64,000 nt of DNA from Cylindrotheca closterium (GCA_933822405.4 CAKOGP040002036.1:170830-234829), one strand, 5' to 3'. Positions 23,633 to 33,739 are shown, counted from the stretch's first letter. Numbers and translations are program-made. The notes: generated by a model not told the origin, from the letters alone.

Positions 23633-23917
23633 ATGTTCAAGTCTATCTTCGTCTTCGTCGCCCTCTTCGCTGTTGCCTTGGCGCAATCCAACGTCCCAGT
23701 TGCCATCCCAGTTGCTGTTCCTGTTGCCGTCCCCGTCATGGTTCCAGTTATGGTTCCTGTCATGACCCCAGTTGCTGCCCCAGTTGCCACCGGAAAGGCA
23801 CCCAAGGCCGCCAAGAAGGCCAAGACCCCAACTGTCTCTGCCGCCAAGGGATCCAAGTTGAGTGCTTCTTCTGCCTCCTCCAAGTCTTCCAGACGCTACT
23901 TGAACCAGATGCAATAA
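23633..23917 (+). CDS. Short secreted Val-Pro/Lys-rich protein, type A (copy 1)
   Basis: 94 aa, intronless, first of six related genes in 7 kb. Residues 1-18 are a classic signal peptide (MFKSIFVFVALFAVALAQ). Then comes a hydrophobic block of Val-Pro dipeptides (about 11 V-P or P-V steps with Ala, Met, Ile), a Lys/Ala stretch KAPKAAKKAKTP, a Ser-rich stretch KGSKLSASSASSKSSRR, and a tail YLNQMQ after the dibasic RR. Lys-x-x-Lys spacing and Ser clusters resemble silaffins, the secreted peptides that template silica, but no homologue is claimed. The ATG at 23633 was chosen over an upstream in-frame ATG at 23573 because it begins the signal peptide shared by all family members. Possible C-terminal dibasic processing. 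Confidence 0.85.
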   Translation: MFKSIFVFVALFAVALAQSNVPVAIPVAVPVAVPVMVPVMVPVMTPVAAPVATGKAPKAAKKAKTPTVSAAKGSKLSASSASSKSSRRYLNQMQ

Positions 23918-26136
23918 GCATTGTGCTCGAAGCAACAACCTCACCATCGGAAGAAGGTGAAAAAAACTCAACCCAATCCTGTCTCTCTGAGGCTCTTTGG
24001 AGGACGCAATGTATTTGCAATGCGCTCGCCGAGGGGCTATTAGGGGCCAAGATACATATCTATTCAAAACTACTACTTGTGTGAAACGTTACAATATCGC
24101 GGCTCGGGACACTACCCATCCTTGAGACGCAACAAATGGCTTGGCTTCCTTGTTTTCTTAGGAATCTAAACTAAATCCGGTACTTATATTGTCAAAAAAA
24201 TCTTGTAATTATTACTAGCTGCCTATGTACTATATCAGCGGTTATGTGTTACATACAATCCGTCCTTTTACAGTATCATACTCACAACAGTTTATGATGA
24301 AGTCAGTTGAAGATGGATCTTTTATTGGCATTTTATTCGTCGGTGGCGTGAATATCTCGATAACTTTTCGTCAACTTTTGTGGGAATAGTCATGGCGTGT
24401 GAAGCCTTCACTATGAATGAATGAAACAGATGTACAGTTGCTTCTTCTTTAATGAAGAGACTGCCGATCACCCTCACACTTACCTGCAATCATGGATTCA
24501 GTTGAAGCTTAATCTTTCATCGGCATGTTCTGATCCGAAAATCTGAAGAAACATGCAATTCATGATCTCTCGAGAGAAACAATTCTGCTATCTGAAGCCT
24601 TCATTCAACATGAATGAACCCATCCTTTTGTTATGGGTAGTGCATGTTTTCGTCTGGGCAACCAACATAGCATAGCAGTATTGGCATCATGTCACTTCCA
24701 AGCGAGATTCCACGACTGCATAAAACGACTGCCTGAAAATCTTCAGTGGCTTTCCTTTCGAAAACACTCACTCCAGCACACTGTACTGAAACAAATTACA
24801 TGGAACGATGAAGCGAATCGATTGACGATACCATAGGTAAATATCAAACGACAATCCAACAGTGGACTCTATCAGGTGCCTACTCAGAAGCAGACAGGGC
24901 ATACATCACTTGAGGACTCACTAACCCATCTAAAAAATGACGACTGAAATCTATTCAGGATCCCACTACATGCTTTTCGTTCCTACCTCTGATTGTTCTC
25001 AGAAAAAGGAAGAATAGGAACCAAAAATAAAGCTCCAGGAGCCGAATTTGTTTCGTTTTGCTTCCTCTGAGTCATCCTAGTTTCTCTTTCCATATGCAAA
25101 ACTCTAGTTGTGGATAACCTCAGATATACTTTCCAACTTTCATCAGGCCTCTTTCAGTCATGTGATACATATTCCTCTTTCACAAAAATGGAAATCAACC
25201 TGAACACGGCCAACGAGAGTGGTACTATAGAAAGTTTCGTCATCATACCGTTTGATTGTAGTGTAAATATAATTCAGAGGAATGGATATGATCGAAATGT
25301 TGATCAATCAATCATCCAGAACGATAACATAGTTTCTCCTTCCGTTTAAGAAATTGCGCTGATCATCCGTCGCCGTCATGATACTGCATTTGGCCATGGA
25401 TTATTGCATTCATAGATCACCACTGAAACAACGTGAGAGATGCACGGTATTAAAAATTCAATGAGACCCCAGGTAACAACCAATCGTTGTCGACAAGCAG
25501 TGGAAGATAATCGTGAAAAGAACACCATTGGGTCCACCGCAGATATAAAATAAATGAATGAATGTTAAACCCCTCTTGTTGTCTTCAATTGCTCCTATGA
25601 AGAAATGGACGCGTGTGGAAATAACGGGCAGAGCATACCAAGGTGGTGGTGGTGATGCAGTTTGGAGAAGGCAGAATGTACAGCATGAACTTCCGACGGC
25701 ACAGAGGGGCCTGCCAGAGTGAAGGTGACGTGAAAGCCATCCACGCCTTCGACATTCGACAGAACAGCTCAGATTTGCATTACGTTGGGAAATTAATGGA
25801 GGAGAATGGATGACGGTTGGTTTGCCTGCACGCTTCCTCTCGGAGTGTTTTTGTCACACGGACTTTTGCAGCTGGCAAACATACCAAGGACGCCTGCCAA
25901 CTTCCAAACTGCCGTACGTTTTGAACAGAGACATTATAACGGACACCGATCATACCAGTATTTACAAAGGACCACATAAATATCACCCATAAACATCACC
26001 GTTTGAAATATTTGGCGCCTCCTTGCCGGCGTGTTACGGGAAAATCTCAAACGTATCTCTGGAAGTTCCAAACTTCGCATTGCTTCTCACAATTTTACTT
26101 TTGCACAAGTTACTACACAAACTCCAAACTATCAAG
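23918..26136. other. Intergenic
   Basis: 2.2 kb without a supported gene. Scattered ORFs under 80 codons only. The last ~150 bp before 26137 are the promoter and 5' UTR of the next family member. Confidence 0.5.
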
Positions 26137-26430
26137 ATGTTCAAGTCCGTCCTTACCTTCGTTGCCCTTGTCGCTGTTGCCTCCGCACAAAGTGTCGCCC
26201 CAGCTGCCTCTGGATCTGCCGTCCCAGTTGCCGTTCCAGTTGCTGTCCCTGTTATGGTTCCAGTTATGGTTCCTGTCATGACTCCAGTTGCTGCCCCTGT
26301 CATGGCTGGTGGAAAGGCTCCAAAGGCTGCCAAGAAGGCCAAGACTCCATCTGCTTCCAAGGGATCCAAGTTGTCCGCTTCTTCTGCCTCCTCCAAGTCT
26401 TCCAGACGGTACTTGACTCACTTGCACTAA
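26137..26430 (+). CDS. Short secreted Val-Pro/Lys-rich protein, type A (copy 2)
   Basis: 97 aa. Signal peptide MFKSVLTFVALVAVASAQ, short SVAPAASGSA spacer, Val-Pro block containing VMVPVMVPVMTP, then KAPKAAKKAKTPSASKGSKL and SSASSKSSRR, ending YLTHLH. Nearly identical to copy 3 (27502) in the signal peptide, Val-Pro block and Lys/Ser tail; differences are small indels in the Ser run. The ATG at 26137 is supported by conservation of the signal peptide; a longer frame from 26023 adds only non-conserved sequence. Secreted; function unknown, with silaffin-like composition. Confidence 0.88.
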   Translation: MFKSVLTFVALVAVASAQSVAPAASGSAVPVAVPVAVPVMVPVMVPVMTPVAAPVMAGGKAPKAAKKAKTPSASKGSKLSASSASSKSSRRYLTHLH

Positions 26431-27501
26431 GCATGCTGAGGCTAGTATCGTCGGGCTGTTTGTCTTTAGGATGAATCAAGCACGGAGAGATTGGACATTT
26501 TGATAGCTGTCACTGGACCCTTTGTATATCGGTTGAGTTTTGTATGAGTTCATGAAACCATAGCGATCCGTTCGCCTTTGGAGTCGCGGAAGACATTGAG
26601 ATGTCCATCAAAGTGAATGATTCAGGTCGTCCTGAATCGTTCATGGATATTAGTTCTGCAGACACACTGGGAAATCTCGCAATGAAGAGCTTAAGCTTTA
26701 CACGATAAGAACTAGACGTATTATGAAATTTGTATACTCCATACCGTAGCTATTTATATTTTTAGAAAACCGTGGTTTTGCCTGTGTTTGCAGAGCACCG
26801 TAGTGGTTAGCGGTAGATCTTTACAATTACTGGAATGATATTTGCTGATAACAGCATGAGATGGGTTGCAATTGGAAGCTACCCGGTATAGGCTCACCAT
26901 TATTCACAACAACAAAAATATCAAGATACCATCCATTTGTACCGGTATACAGATGGAAGATGCAACGAAACGATACGGTATTGTTCGTTTCGAGATTCAA
27001 GATGCACTACAAGAACATATTCAACGAGCTCGGTGGAAATTGTAGCCTACTGAATCTTACAACTTAAAGCTACTATAGATATTTTCTTTTTATTGTATAC
27101 TGTAGATACCAGCTCACAGACCTGACAATAGAGGAATTGGACTGTGTACCTGGTATCAGGTATTATTGATTGCAGTGACGTTTCGAGTGTGACGTTCGCC
27201 CGTGGTGGTGCAAATACAGTACCAGGTTCCCTGGTACACGTGTACTGTAGCGAATTCCGTGATATTTTCTACACGATTCACCAAATGCTGGCTTTTGACC
27301 GTGAAACGCCAGGGCGGTCGATTACCGCACAGTTTCACCTGGCAACGGATGTTTTCATACGCGGACATTCAGTCGTCGACAAAATTAGAGGAAGTAGATC
27401 TATGAAAAAAGTCGGCAGTCTCTCCATCAAACCCACTGCCTACCTCACAATTTCTTTTCGCCACAAAAAGTCAATCTTCACAAACACACTAAAACTTCAA
27501 A
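26431..27501. other. Intergenic
   Basis: 1.07 kb. Contains CCTGGTATCAGG / ACCAGGTTCCCTGGTACACGTGTAC palindrome-rich sequence at about 27149-27245, and the promoter of the gene at 27502. No gene supported. Confidence 0.5.
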
Positions 27502-27789
27502 ATGTTCAAGTCCGTCCTTACCTTCGTTGCTCTTGTCGCTGTTGCCTCCGCGCAAAGTGTCGCCCCAGCTGCCTCTGGATCCGCTGTCCCAGTTGCTGTT
27601 CCTGTTGCCGTCCCCGTCATGGTTCCAGTTATGGTTCCTGTCATGACCCCAGTTGCTGCCCCTGTCATGGCCGGCGGAAAGGCGCCAAAGGCTGCCAAGA
27701 AGGCCAAGACTCCATCTGCCTCCAAGGGGTCCAAGCTTTCTGCCTCCTCCTCCAAGTCTTCCAGACGATACTTGACTCACTTGCAATAA
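27502..27789 (+). CDS. Short secreted Val-Pro/Lys-rich protein, type A (copy 3)
   Basis: 95 aa. Same architecture as the gene at 26137: signal peptide (residues 1-18), SVAPAASGSA, Val-Pro/Met block, KAPKAAKKAKTPSASKGSKL, SASSSKSSRR, C-terminal YLTHLQ. Two Ser/Ala codons shorter than copy 2. DNA identity with copies 1 and 2 is high through the coding region and falls off sharply outside it, as expected for recent duplication or gene conversion. Probably exported to the cell wall or medium. Confidence 0.88.
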   Translation: MFKSVLTFVALVAVASAQSVAPAASGSAVPVAVPVAVPVMVPVMVPVMTPVAAPVMAGGKAPKAAKKAKTPSASKGSKLSASSSKSSRRYLTHLQ

Positions 27790-28616
27790 GCAAGATGAGG
27801 CAAAGACTGCATGCTACAATGCCACCATCACACCAGATGGTGGTTGGAACATGATGCATTGAGGAGGAATGATGCTTGTCATTGAGCCGTTTTAGCTTTT
27901 GCCAGTCCTTCGCTGCGCATTTCATATTGCGGGAAATGTTCGTAAATGGACGTTGAACCAAACGGCGCATCAGAAAGACCACGCTATAGAAAGCATAGGC
28001 CTTATAAATGAATATACGAATTTGTTGTTTGTGATTAGTCGATGTCTCTTTGTCTCGTTTGTGCCTTGTTGTTTCATGGTCATGTATTCTATTGTTCCAG
28101 AAAGGAAAGAAAACGAATAATTCCCGAAATAGGCCCAAGGCTTGAATACCGACTCACTCATCTAGGCTGGCCAAGCCTCTGTGAACTGATCCCATCATGA
28201 TAAATACTGTTACCCTTCTTCAGCCATACCATCGATTTTATGGCACAAACCGTGTGGCTGATGCCATGATAAAAAGATCGTATACGAGGGTCTTATTGTT
28301 TCCCCATCGTTTCTTCCGTCAAAAACGGAATTCAGAGTCAAGGAGCAACCTCATGACTGTTAACAATGATAGTTTTAAGTGTTGTCAAGTCCAAGTTGTA
28401 GTGCTACTATGAGGATGGAAGTTAAGAGTTTGAATAAGGGCATACTTATATCGTCTTTATACGGTCAAGCTATATGTATATGATACGTTCATTTCGATCA
28501 GCCAAGAAAGTCTTGCACAATATTTCCAAAAAATTGTGCTCACTCAGCGAAGGCCCGATGAAAAGGGACATCTCCCAAAGATAGTGATACAGAGTCAGTC
28601 GATTGACATGATCGAT
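27790..28616. other. Intergenic, convergent 3' flanks
   Basis: Between the 3' ends of a plus-strand type A gene and a minus-strand type B gene. No gene or terminator-like hairpin recognised. Confidence 0.5.
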
Positions 28617-28910
28617 CTATCTCACTCGGCGAGAAGAAGGCCCCTTGCCCTTGCCGCCCTTGCCTGCTGACAGCTTGGATCCCTTTGGTGCCGATGGTGC
28701 CTTTGCCTTCTTGGTAACCTTTGGTCCCTTTGCAGTGGTAGCGGTAGGGGTAGCAACTGGAACAGGAACTCCGACTGGGATAGCAACAGGAATCATAACT
28801 GGGACCGCGATAGGAACAAAAGATCCAGAGGTAGCTGGTGCAGCTGGGGCAACCGTTTGTGCAGCAGCAACGGCGATTAGAGCGAGGAGGAAGAAGATGG
28901 ACTTGAACAT
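28617..28910 (-). CDS. Short secreted Val-Pro/Lys-rich protein, type B (copy 1)
   Basis: 97 aa, minus strand. Signal peptide MFKSIFFLLALIAVAAAQ, a TVAPAAPATSGSF spacer, a Val-Pro block (IAVPVMIPVAIPVGVPVPVA), then TPTATTAKGPK, Lys-rich KVTKKAKAPSAPKGSKL, a Gly-Lys run SAGKGGKGKGPS and a terminal SRRVR. Compared with type A the Ser clusters are replaced by Gly-Lys and the basic charge is higher. With the gene at 29340 it forms an inverted repeat that includes at least ~50 bp of 5' flank. The two mature proteins are identical; signal peptides differ at one residue (L9 versus F9). Confidence 0.88.
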   Translation of the reverse strand: MFKSIFFLLALIAVAAAQTVAPAAPATSGSFVPIAVPVMIPVAIPVGVPVPVATPTATTAKGPKVTKKAKAPSAPKGSKLSAGKGGKGKGPSSRRVR

Positions 28911-29339
28911 TGTATTTGCTTGTGTATATTTGAAGTTTCAAAAAGTATGGGATGTTGAAGTACTTGGTGAGTCCATGGATGCAACTGGAGGAAGGAAGTT
29001 TGCTTCCTTTTTTTTGGCAGTCGAAGCCAGAAAGGAAATGGAACAGAAAAGTGGGGTTTGTTTTTTGTTCGTTCACGAATCCGTTGAAATAAAAAACACT
29101 AGGCGGTAATTTGACCATTAAGTAAAATACAGGATCCACCACCAAAATTTACTAGTGATTTTCATTCACACAGAAACGAACGGAAAATCACATTTATGGT
29201 TGAACCAGCATTTTGGTGCTCACTGCCAAAAAATGAAGCTACTGTAACTTGCTGCATCTCAAGAGTCACACCTACAAATTCACTAAACTCTTCAATTTCC
29301 CATACTTTTTGAAACTTCAAATATACACAAGCAAATACA
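28911..29339. promoter_or_regulatory. Divergent promoter between two type B genes
   Basis: 429 bp between the start codons of two head-to-head genes. Both sides carry CCCATACTTTTTGAAACTTC-type sequence followed by AAATATACACAAGCAAATAC immediately before the ATG, in opposite orientation. CTGCCAAAAAA is also present on both sides. The block CACCACCAAAATTTACTAGT at 29137-29156 recurs upstream of the gene at 30264. Confidence 0.6.
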
Positions 29340-29633
29340 ATGTTCAAGTCCATCTTCTTCCTCTTCGCTCTAATTGCCGTTGCTGCTGCACAAACGGTTG
29401 CCCCAGCTGCACCAGCTACCTCTGGATCTTTTGTTCCTATCGCGGTCCCAGTTATGATTCCTGTTGCTATCCCAGTCGGAGTTCCTGTTCCAGTTGCTAC
29501 CCCTACCGCTACCACTGCAAAGGGACCAAAGGTTACCAAGAAGGCGAAGGCACCATCGGCACCAAAGGGATCCAAGCTGTCAGCAGGCAAGGGCGGCAAG
29601 GGCAAGGGGCCTTCTTCTCGCCGAGTGAGATAA
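29340..29633 (+). CDS. Short secreted Val-Pro/Lys-rich protein, type B (copy 2)
   Basis: 97 aa, intronless. Mature protein identical to that of 28617-28910; only the signal peptide differs (FFLFAL versus FFLLAL). Signal peptide 1-18, Val-Pro block, Lys- and Gly-Lys-rich tail ending SRRVR. Part of the inverted pair sharing the intergenic promoter. The cationic tail and hydrophobic block make the mature peptide strongly amphiphilic. Silica-associated, mucilage or antimicrobial roles are all possible; the sequence alone does not decide. Confidence 0.88.
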   Translation: MFKSIFFLFALIAVAAAQTVAPAAPATSGSFVPIAVPVMIPVAIPVGVPVPVATPTATTAKGPKVTKKAKAPSAPKGSKLSAGKGGKGKGPSSRRVR

Positions 29634-30263
29634 AAATGTGATGTGCTAAAATACTGATGTTCTCAAGATTGTGATATTTGTGAAAACAAACATGCTCACG
29701 GAACATCAAAACAAGTATACTACCCTATCCATTGCGAGCATGTCGCAGTGCTTGCAATTTTGTAAAAGTAAATTTCATGCTTAAATAAAGTCTTTCTTAG
29801 TCAATAACATGCTACTGCGATGCCATTTGACCCATGCTGAGTCTCATAAAGTTGGAGCGACGATGCATTCTTCTCAATACTTGTTAAGGACCACTGCAGT
29901 GCCCTGTGACCATTGGTAGGCATCCATGGACTCGAGCTCAATATATAGATCGCAGCATTATGGTTTAAATATGCCATTTTGTCGTCGTGGTGTATCGCAG
30001 TGATAATCGTAACAAAATAAAAAAGATTTATCTCGAACATGTAGATATGGCTCATTTTGTGGTCGCGTCGAATGCACCACCAAAATTTACTAGTGATTTT
30101 CCTGCACGTTGAAACCGCCGTCTTTCTGTTGCGATGATATTTGGCGCTATCAGCCAAAAAAATGAAGCTCTGTGCCGGCATCGTTTCACTCATTCTGCCT
30201 CATACCATACTCATTATTCACAGTTTGCATCGAATCAACACGCATACATATTTCAAAGACACA
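29634..30263. other. Intergenic with shared promoter block
   Basis: 630 bp. The block GCACCACCAAAATTTACTAG (from 30074) and the nearby GCCAAAAAAATGAAGCT (about 30155) match sequence upstream of the type B gene at 29340, at a similar distance from the ATG (~190-200 bp). Otherwise unremarkable. Confidence 0.55.
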
Positions 30264-30557
30264 ATGTCCAAGTCTCTCTTCTTCCTCCTCGCTCTAATCG
30301 CCGTTGCTGCTGCACAAACGGTTGCCCCAGCTGCACCAGCTACCTCTGGATCTTTTGTTCCTATCGCGGTCCCAGTTATGATTCCTGTTGCTATCCCAGT
30401 CGGAGTTCCTGTTCCAGTTGCTACCCCTACCGCTACCACTGCAAAGGGACCAAAGGTTACTAAGAAGGCAAAGGCACCATCGGCACCAAAAGGATCCAAG
30501 CTGTCAGCAGGCAAGGGCGGCAAGGGCAAGGGGCCTTCTTCTCGCCGAGTGAGATAA
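30264..30557 (+). CDS. Short secreted Val-Pro/Lys-rich protein, type B (copy 3)
   Basis: 97 aa. Begins MSKSLFFLLALIAVAAAQ, so the first residues differ from the other copies, and the immediate 5' leader (CATATTTCAAAGACACA) is also different. From the signal-peptide core onward it is identical in protein to the other type B copies. An in-frame ATG lies upstream at 30141, but 30264 gives the family signal peptide. Last of the six-gene cluster. Confidence 0.87.
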   Translation: MSKSLFFLLALIAVAAAQTVAPAAPATSGSFVPIAVPVMIPVAIPVGVPVPVATPTATTAKGPKVTKKAKAPSAPKGSKLSAGKGGKGKGPSSRRVR

Positions 30558-30858
30558 ATGAAGTGATAAATCATGCTTGAAGTACCTTCGATCCAGTATA
30601 CTTTGGAAGTATACTAGTGGTTCCGACGGGAAAAAAGCAACAAACGACGATTTTCACATCCATAAAATATATCATACAGTCTCCATGTAAAGTATAGCCT
30701 ATTTGTCATTTTCAATATTCTTTGTTGGTTTCCATGACGTAGTAGGGAGGAAGAAGAATGGGCAGCTTCTTTGATGAGCTATCATTGAGCCTTAACAAGA
30801 ACCTAATCTTCGCTGCACATTGGAGCCTTCCAATGTAAAAGTCCTGAATGATGGCACC
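30558..30858. other. Intergenic
   Basis: 301 bp between convergent genes. No feature seen. Confidence 0.5.
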
Positions 30859-32349
30859 CTAGTTTTTCCTTGCCCCTGCTCCTTGAGGATCGGACGCGAA
30901 CGCCTGCAGTAGATCCAGCGACTGCAAACGAACAGACGATTGCACCAAGTCCACCTTGGACCCCACACCAGCTACCGCCAATCCACCATTCATCAACCCA
31001 CAGCAAATTGCCTTGTTGCTCTTAGCATTGGTTCCAATCCGACGTGGTCGTTCCAATTGATAGGGCGATTCAAAGACTGTCAATGTAGGCACGTTCCCAA
31101 TCGAGTAGAGTTGGCCTGAAGCCGCCACCAATAACCCTTGAATGCTCTCTAGAATATTGGATACCAACTGCGCTCTGGACTTGGATGGTCCGTGCCATGT
31201 GCCGAGAAAGCTGACAGGTCGCTTGTAGCCAGCCTTCTTCTTGCGGAATGATCCAGTCCATGTTTCATCTGAAATGATGCTTCCTGCAATGGTCCACCAG
31301 TCTGACTGAATAGACGAAATCGCAGTGACTCGAACAGCTGTCTCCTCCTCCAATTTACTGTTGTTGAAACTACTCAGATCCAAAGGTTCTGAATACGCCT
31401 GTTTTTCAATGTCCCAACAATGAACTTTGGATTGGTTGGTTCCGACCAAGAGCGAAGTGCCAGTCACATGTAGCGCCGTGATTTCGAAATCACCGACATG
31501 ACCCACCGTCTGACTCAGCTCTTGTAGCGGTACAATATCAGATTTGTCTTGACCATCATCCCTATCAGGCAACGGAAGTTCTTTCTTCTCCACTGTCGTC
31601 CCATTTGCGGAAGAGGCTATCAATGATGAAATCCCAATCTGATACAATTTGCGATGTGGGGTGGATATGTAGACGTCCGAATCACTTGCTTGTGCTTTCT
31701 CGATTGAAATAGATTCATGGTGATAGGTTGACTGATTCTTTGGAGTTTTGCTCAATCTATTTGCCGGTTTCATCGTCTTGGTCTCCTCAACTGTGCGTCT
31801 ATCTACTGTCAATAGGTCTGAAACAGAATTCCAACACCAAAGTCCATCCATACCGCCCGCAAGGACGACGGATTGCTTCTCCGACAGTTTACTGACATGA
31901 AGGAATGTCAAAGCTCCCTTGCAGAGCTCATGGGAAACAACAAGTTTCCATCCGGAAGGTTCCGTGATATCCGAAGAAGACTCATCATCTTGGTCATTTG
32001 CTTCTCCCCTCGCCACCTGTTGTTGCAGTACTTCTTCCTCGGACTCGCTCTGTTGTCCAAAGTGTTGAAAGACAGTCAAAGAACCTTTGGTCATTCCCAC
32101 CAAAAGGAACGATGAACCCTTCTTGCCATCTGAATCATCTGATGATGACGATGATGATGATGGTTCCACAAAGCAAAGGCTGGATACTGCAATCGAAGGA
32201 GGAAACTTGCGTTTCCGAGCTTCCCATTCTACCCTGTACGACGAGTGCAGATCATTGTAAAAGCAAGGCGGTGGTAAGATTGTTTTCTGTCGCTTATTGG
32301 AAGGAAGAGATGCCACGGTTGCCATGATTGCTTTTTTACTATTCATCAT
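30859..32349 (-). CDS. WD40-repeat protein, THOC6-like
   Basis: Single exon, 496 aa. WD40-type beta-propeller blades are visible as SSLCFVEP...FLLVGMTKGSLTVF (~residues 56-93), LTFLHVS...VVLAGGMDGLWCW (~147-173), FEITALHVTGTSLLVGTNQSKVHCWD (~289-314), then SDWWTIAGS ... GTWHG and a final GGLAVAGVGSKVDLVQ (~460-475). The order of the last blades, with D-W near a G-G/A-G turn, a GTWH/TLWH-type strand and an AVAG-G-VDV-type strand, resembles THOC6, the WD40 subunit of the THO/TREX mRNA-export complex. A generic WD40 protein cannot be excluded. Acidic/Ser-rich inserts lie between the first blades (~65-75, 103-130). ATGs at 32349 and 32346 are adjacent. Confidence 0.85.
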   Translation of the reverse strand: MMNSKKAIMATVASLPSNKRQKTILPPPCFYNDLHSSYRVEWEARKRKFPPSIAVSSLCFVEPSSSSSSSDDSDGKKGSSFLLVGMTKGSLTVFQHFGQQSESEEEVLQQQVARGEANDQDDESSSDITEPSGWKLVVSHELCKGALTFLHVSKLSEKQSVVLAGGMDGLWCWNSVSDLLTVDRRTVEETKTMKPANRLSKTPKNQSTYHHESISIEKAQASDSDVYISTPHRKLYQIGISSLIASSANGTTVEKKELPLPDRDDGQDKSDIVPLQELSQTVGHVGDFEITALHVTGTSLLVGTNQSKVHCWDIEKQAYSEPLDLSSFNNSKLEEETAVRVTAISSIQSDWWTIAGSIISDETWTGSFRKKKAGYKRPVSFLGTWHGPSKSRAQLVSNILESIQGLLVAASGQLYSIGNVPTLTVFESPYQLERPRRIGTNAKSNKAICCGLMNGGLAVAGVGSKVDLVQSSVRLQSLDLLQAFASDPQGAGARKN

Positions 32350-33739
32350 CGCACCGCAAAGCAGATCTTCATTTTTTTGGCGTCTGACCGGCCCCCCGCA
32401 GTTGAGGGTGAAATGATGATAAAAAATATGATATACAGTAAGGGTACCCTGTTAAGAGGTTTTTTTTTTAAGAGAAACACCCCCTTAAGAGACAAATTTT
32501 GAAGAGACACAACTTTCACAGTCCGTCTGTCACCCGTACCATTTCATGCCCATATGTCTGTCCTTCGCCTGCAAACCAGCCTTTCTGGGGGAAGTGCAGC
32601 AGAAGGATTTGTTACAGCAGAGTGGCGAGAAAGACATCACACCTCTTCCTCAGCGTCCGAATCATCTGGATCATTTGGAACTAGATGCTTCAATGCTAAC
32701 AGCAGGCTCAAAAAACTGCTTAGGAAGCATTGAATGTATGAAGCGGCCAGCGCAGCACCAGATCTAAAATGTACCTTAAAGATTGTGGTAGTTTTCTTAT
32801 AAAATTTGGTTCAATTGTTACCTGAAACTGCAAATTTTCTTCTCCAATGGGGCTCTGCCCCCCTAGATACCCCCCGCAAGGCTCCGCCCTTGACCCGCTG
32901 GGGGCTGCCCCCAGCCCCCCAATCCACTGGGGGCGACGCCCCCAGACCCCCTTTAATAAGAGGGGAACCGCCTTAAGAGACATTTTACGCTATCGCACAA
33001 TACTCTCTTAAAAGGGTACCCTTACTGTACTATATAAAAGTGTGAGGGCCCGGGGTAGGGGCTGCAAAGTGGGGGAAACAATTTGCAGACACTATAAAAG
33101 CTAGAAAACGACAGACAAACAAGATGGACTGACTCTAAACTAAATAGAAAATATTCAACAGTAAACAATCTTTTCCGAATTTCCTTGTGGAAAAATGAAA
33201 CACCGCGATGAAAAATAATTGTGGAAAATTACACGATGAAAAATGTCGAAACTGAAATAATTGTCTGTTTTTCCTGATGCTGACCGTCATGACCGCTTAG
33301 CTTGGACGGATTGAGTGAGTTGGAATTATAACAATGATAACCCTGATAAATATGAGAATATCTTCCCCTTCGGTCTTCGTATGAATGGGCGTTGGGGTAC
33401 GTCCACCGTGTGCATACTTCCGACTGCGGTATCGTACATATCGTACACATACTAACTCGTACTCCTGTCAACGATCCGATAATGAAGATGCAGTCGTCAT
33501 CTTTCGTCATATATATGATCGACAATGGTCTAACCTTCCAACACTCTACAATCAGCGTCCCGAATCCATCATGACATAAAAACAAAATCCATCGTACAAA
33601 ACACCGCGAGTGAGTCCACCGAGACCACCAAACGAGGATTCGAAGGAGTCAATCGTGTTAAAAACACGGCAAATTGGCGATCTCCAACCCGCCGTGGTTT
33701 TCACTCCACACCTCAACGCAACACCTCACAATTTCCATT
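32350..33739. other. Divergent intergenic region carrying a MITE
   Basis: 1.39 kb between divergent genes. Holds the TIR element at 32436-33027 (listed separately), a GGGCCCGGGG-containing stretch just after it, and the promoter and 5' UTR of the gene at 33740. Confidence 0.6.
32436..33027. mobile_element. Non-autonomous TIR element (mariner/Tc1-like MITE), 592 bp
   Basis: Left end CAGTAAGGGTACCCTGTTAAG and right end (reverse complement) CAGTAAGGGTACCCTTTTAAG form near-perfect ~20 bp terminal inverted repeats, each flanked by TA, the target-site duplication of Tc1/mariner/pogo transposons. Inside are further inverted TTAAGAGACA motifs near both ends and a GC-rich core with repeated GGGGGC/GCCCCC hairpins (about 32850-32950). 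No transposase ORF. Superfamily assignment rests on the TA duplication and CAGT ends. Confidence 0.85.

Noticed and set aside
27144..27854. 236-codon plus-strand ORF with many Cys
   Set aside because: Out-of-frame reading through the short secreted type A gene at 27502-27789; the same Cys-rich shadow appears in every family member.
28645..29109. Overlapping ORFs antisense to type B genes (also 29162-29605 and 30218-30574)
   Set aside because: Mirror-image shadows of the type B genes; the sense frame has the signal peptide and conserved ends.
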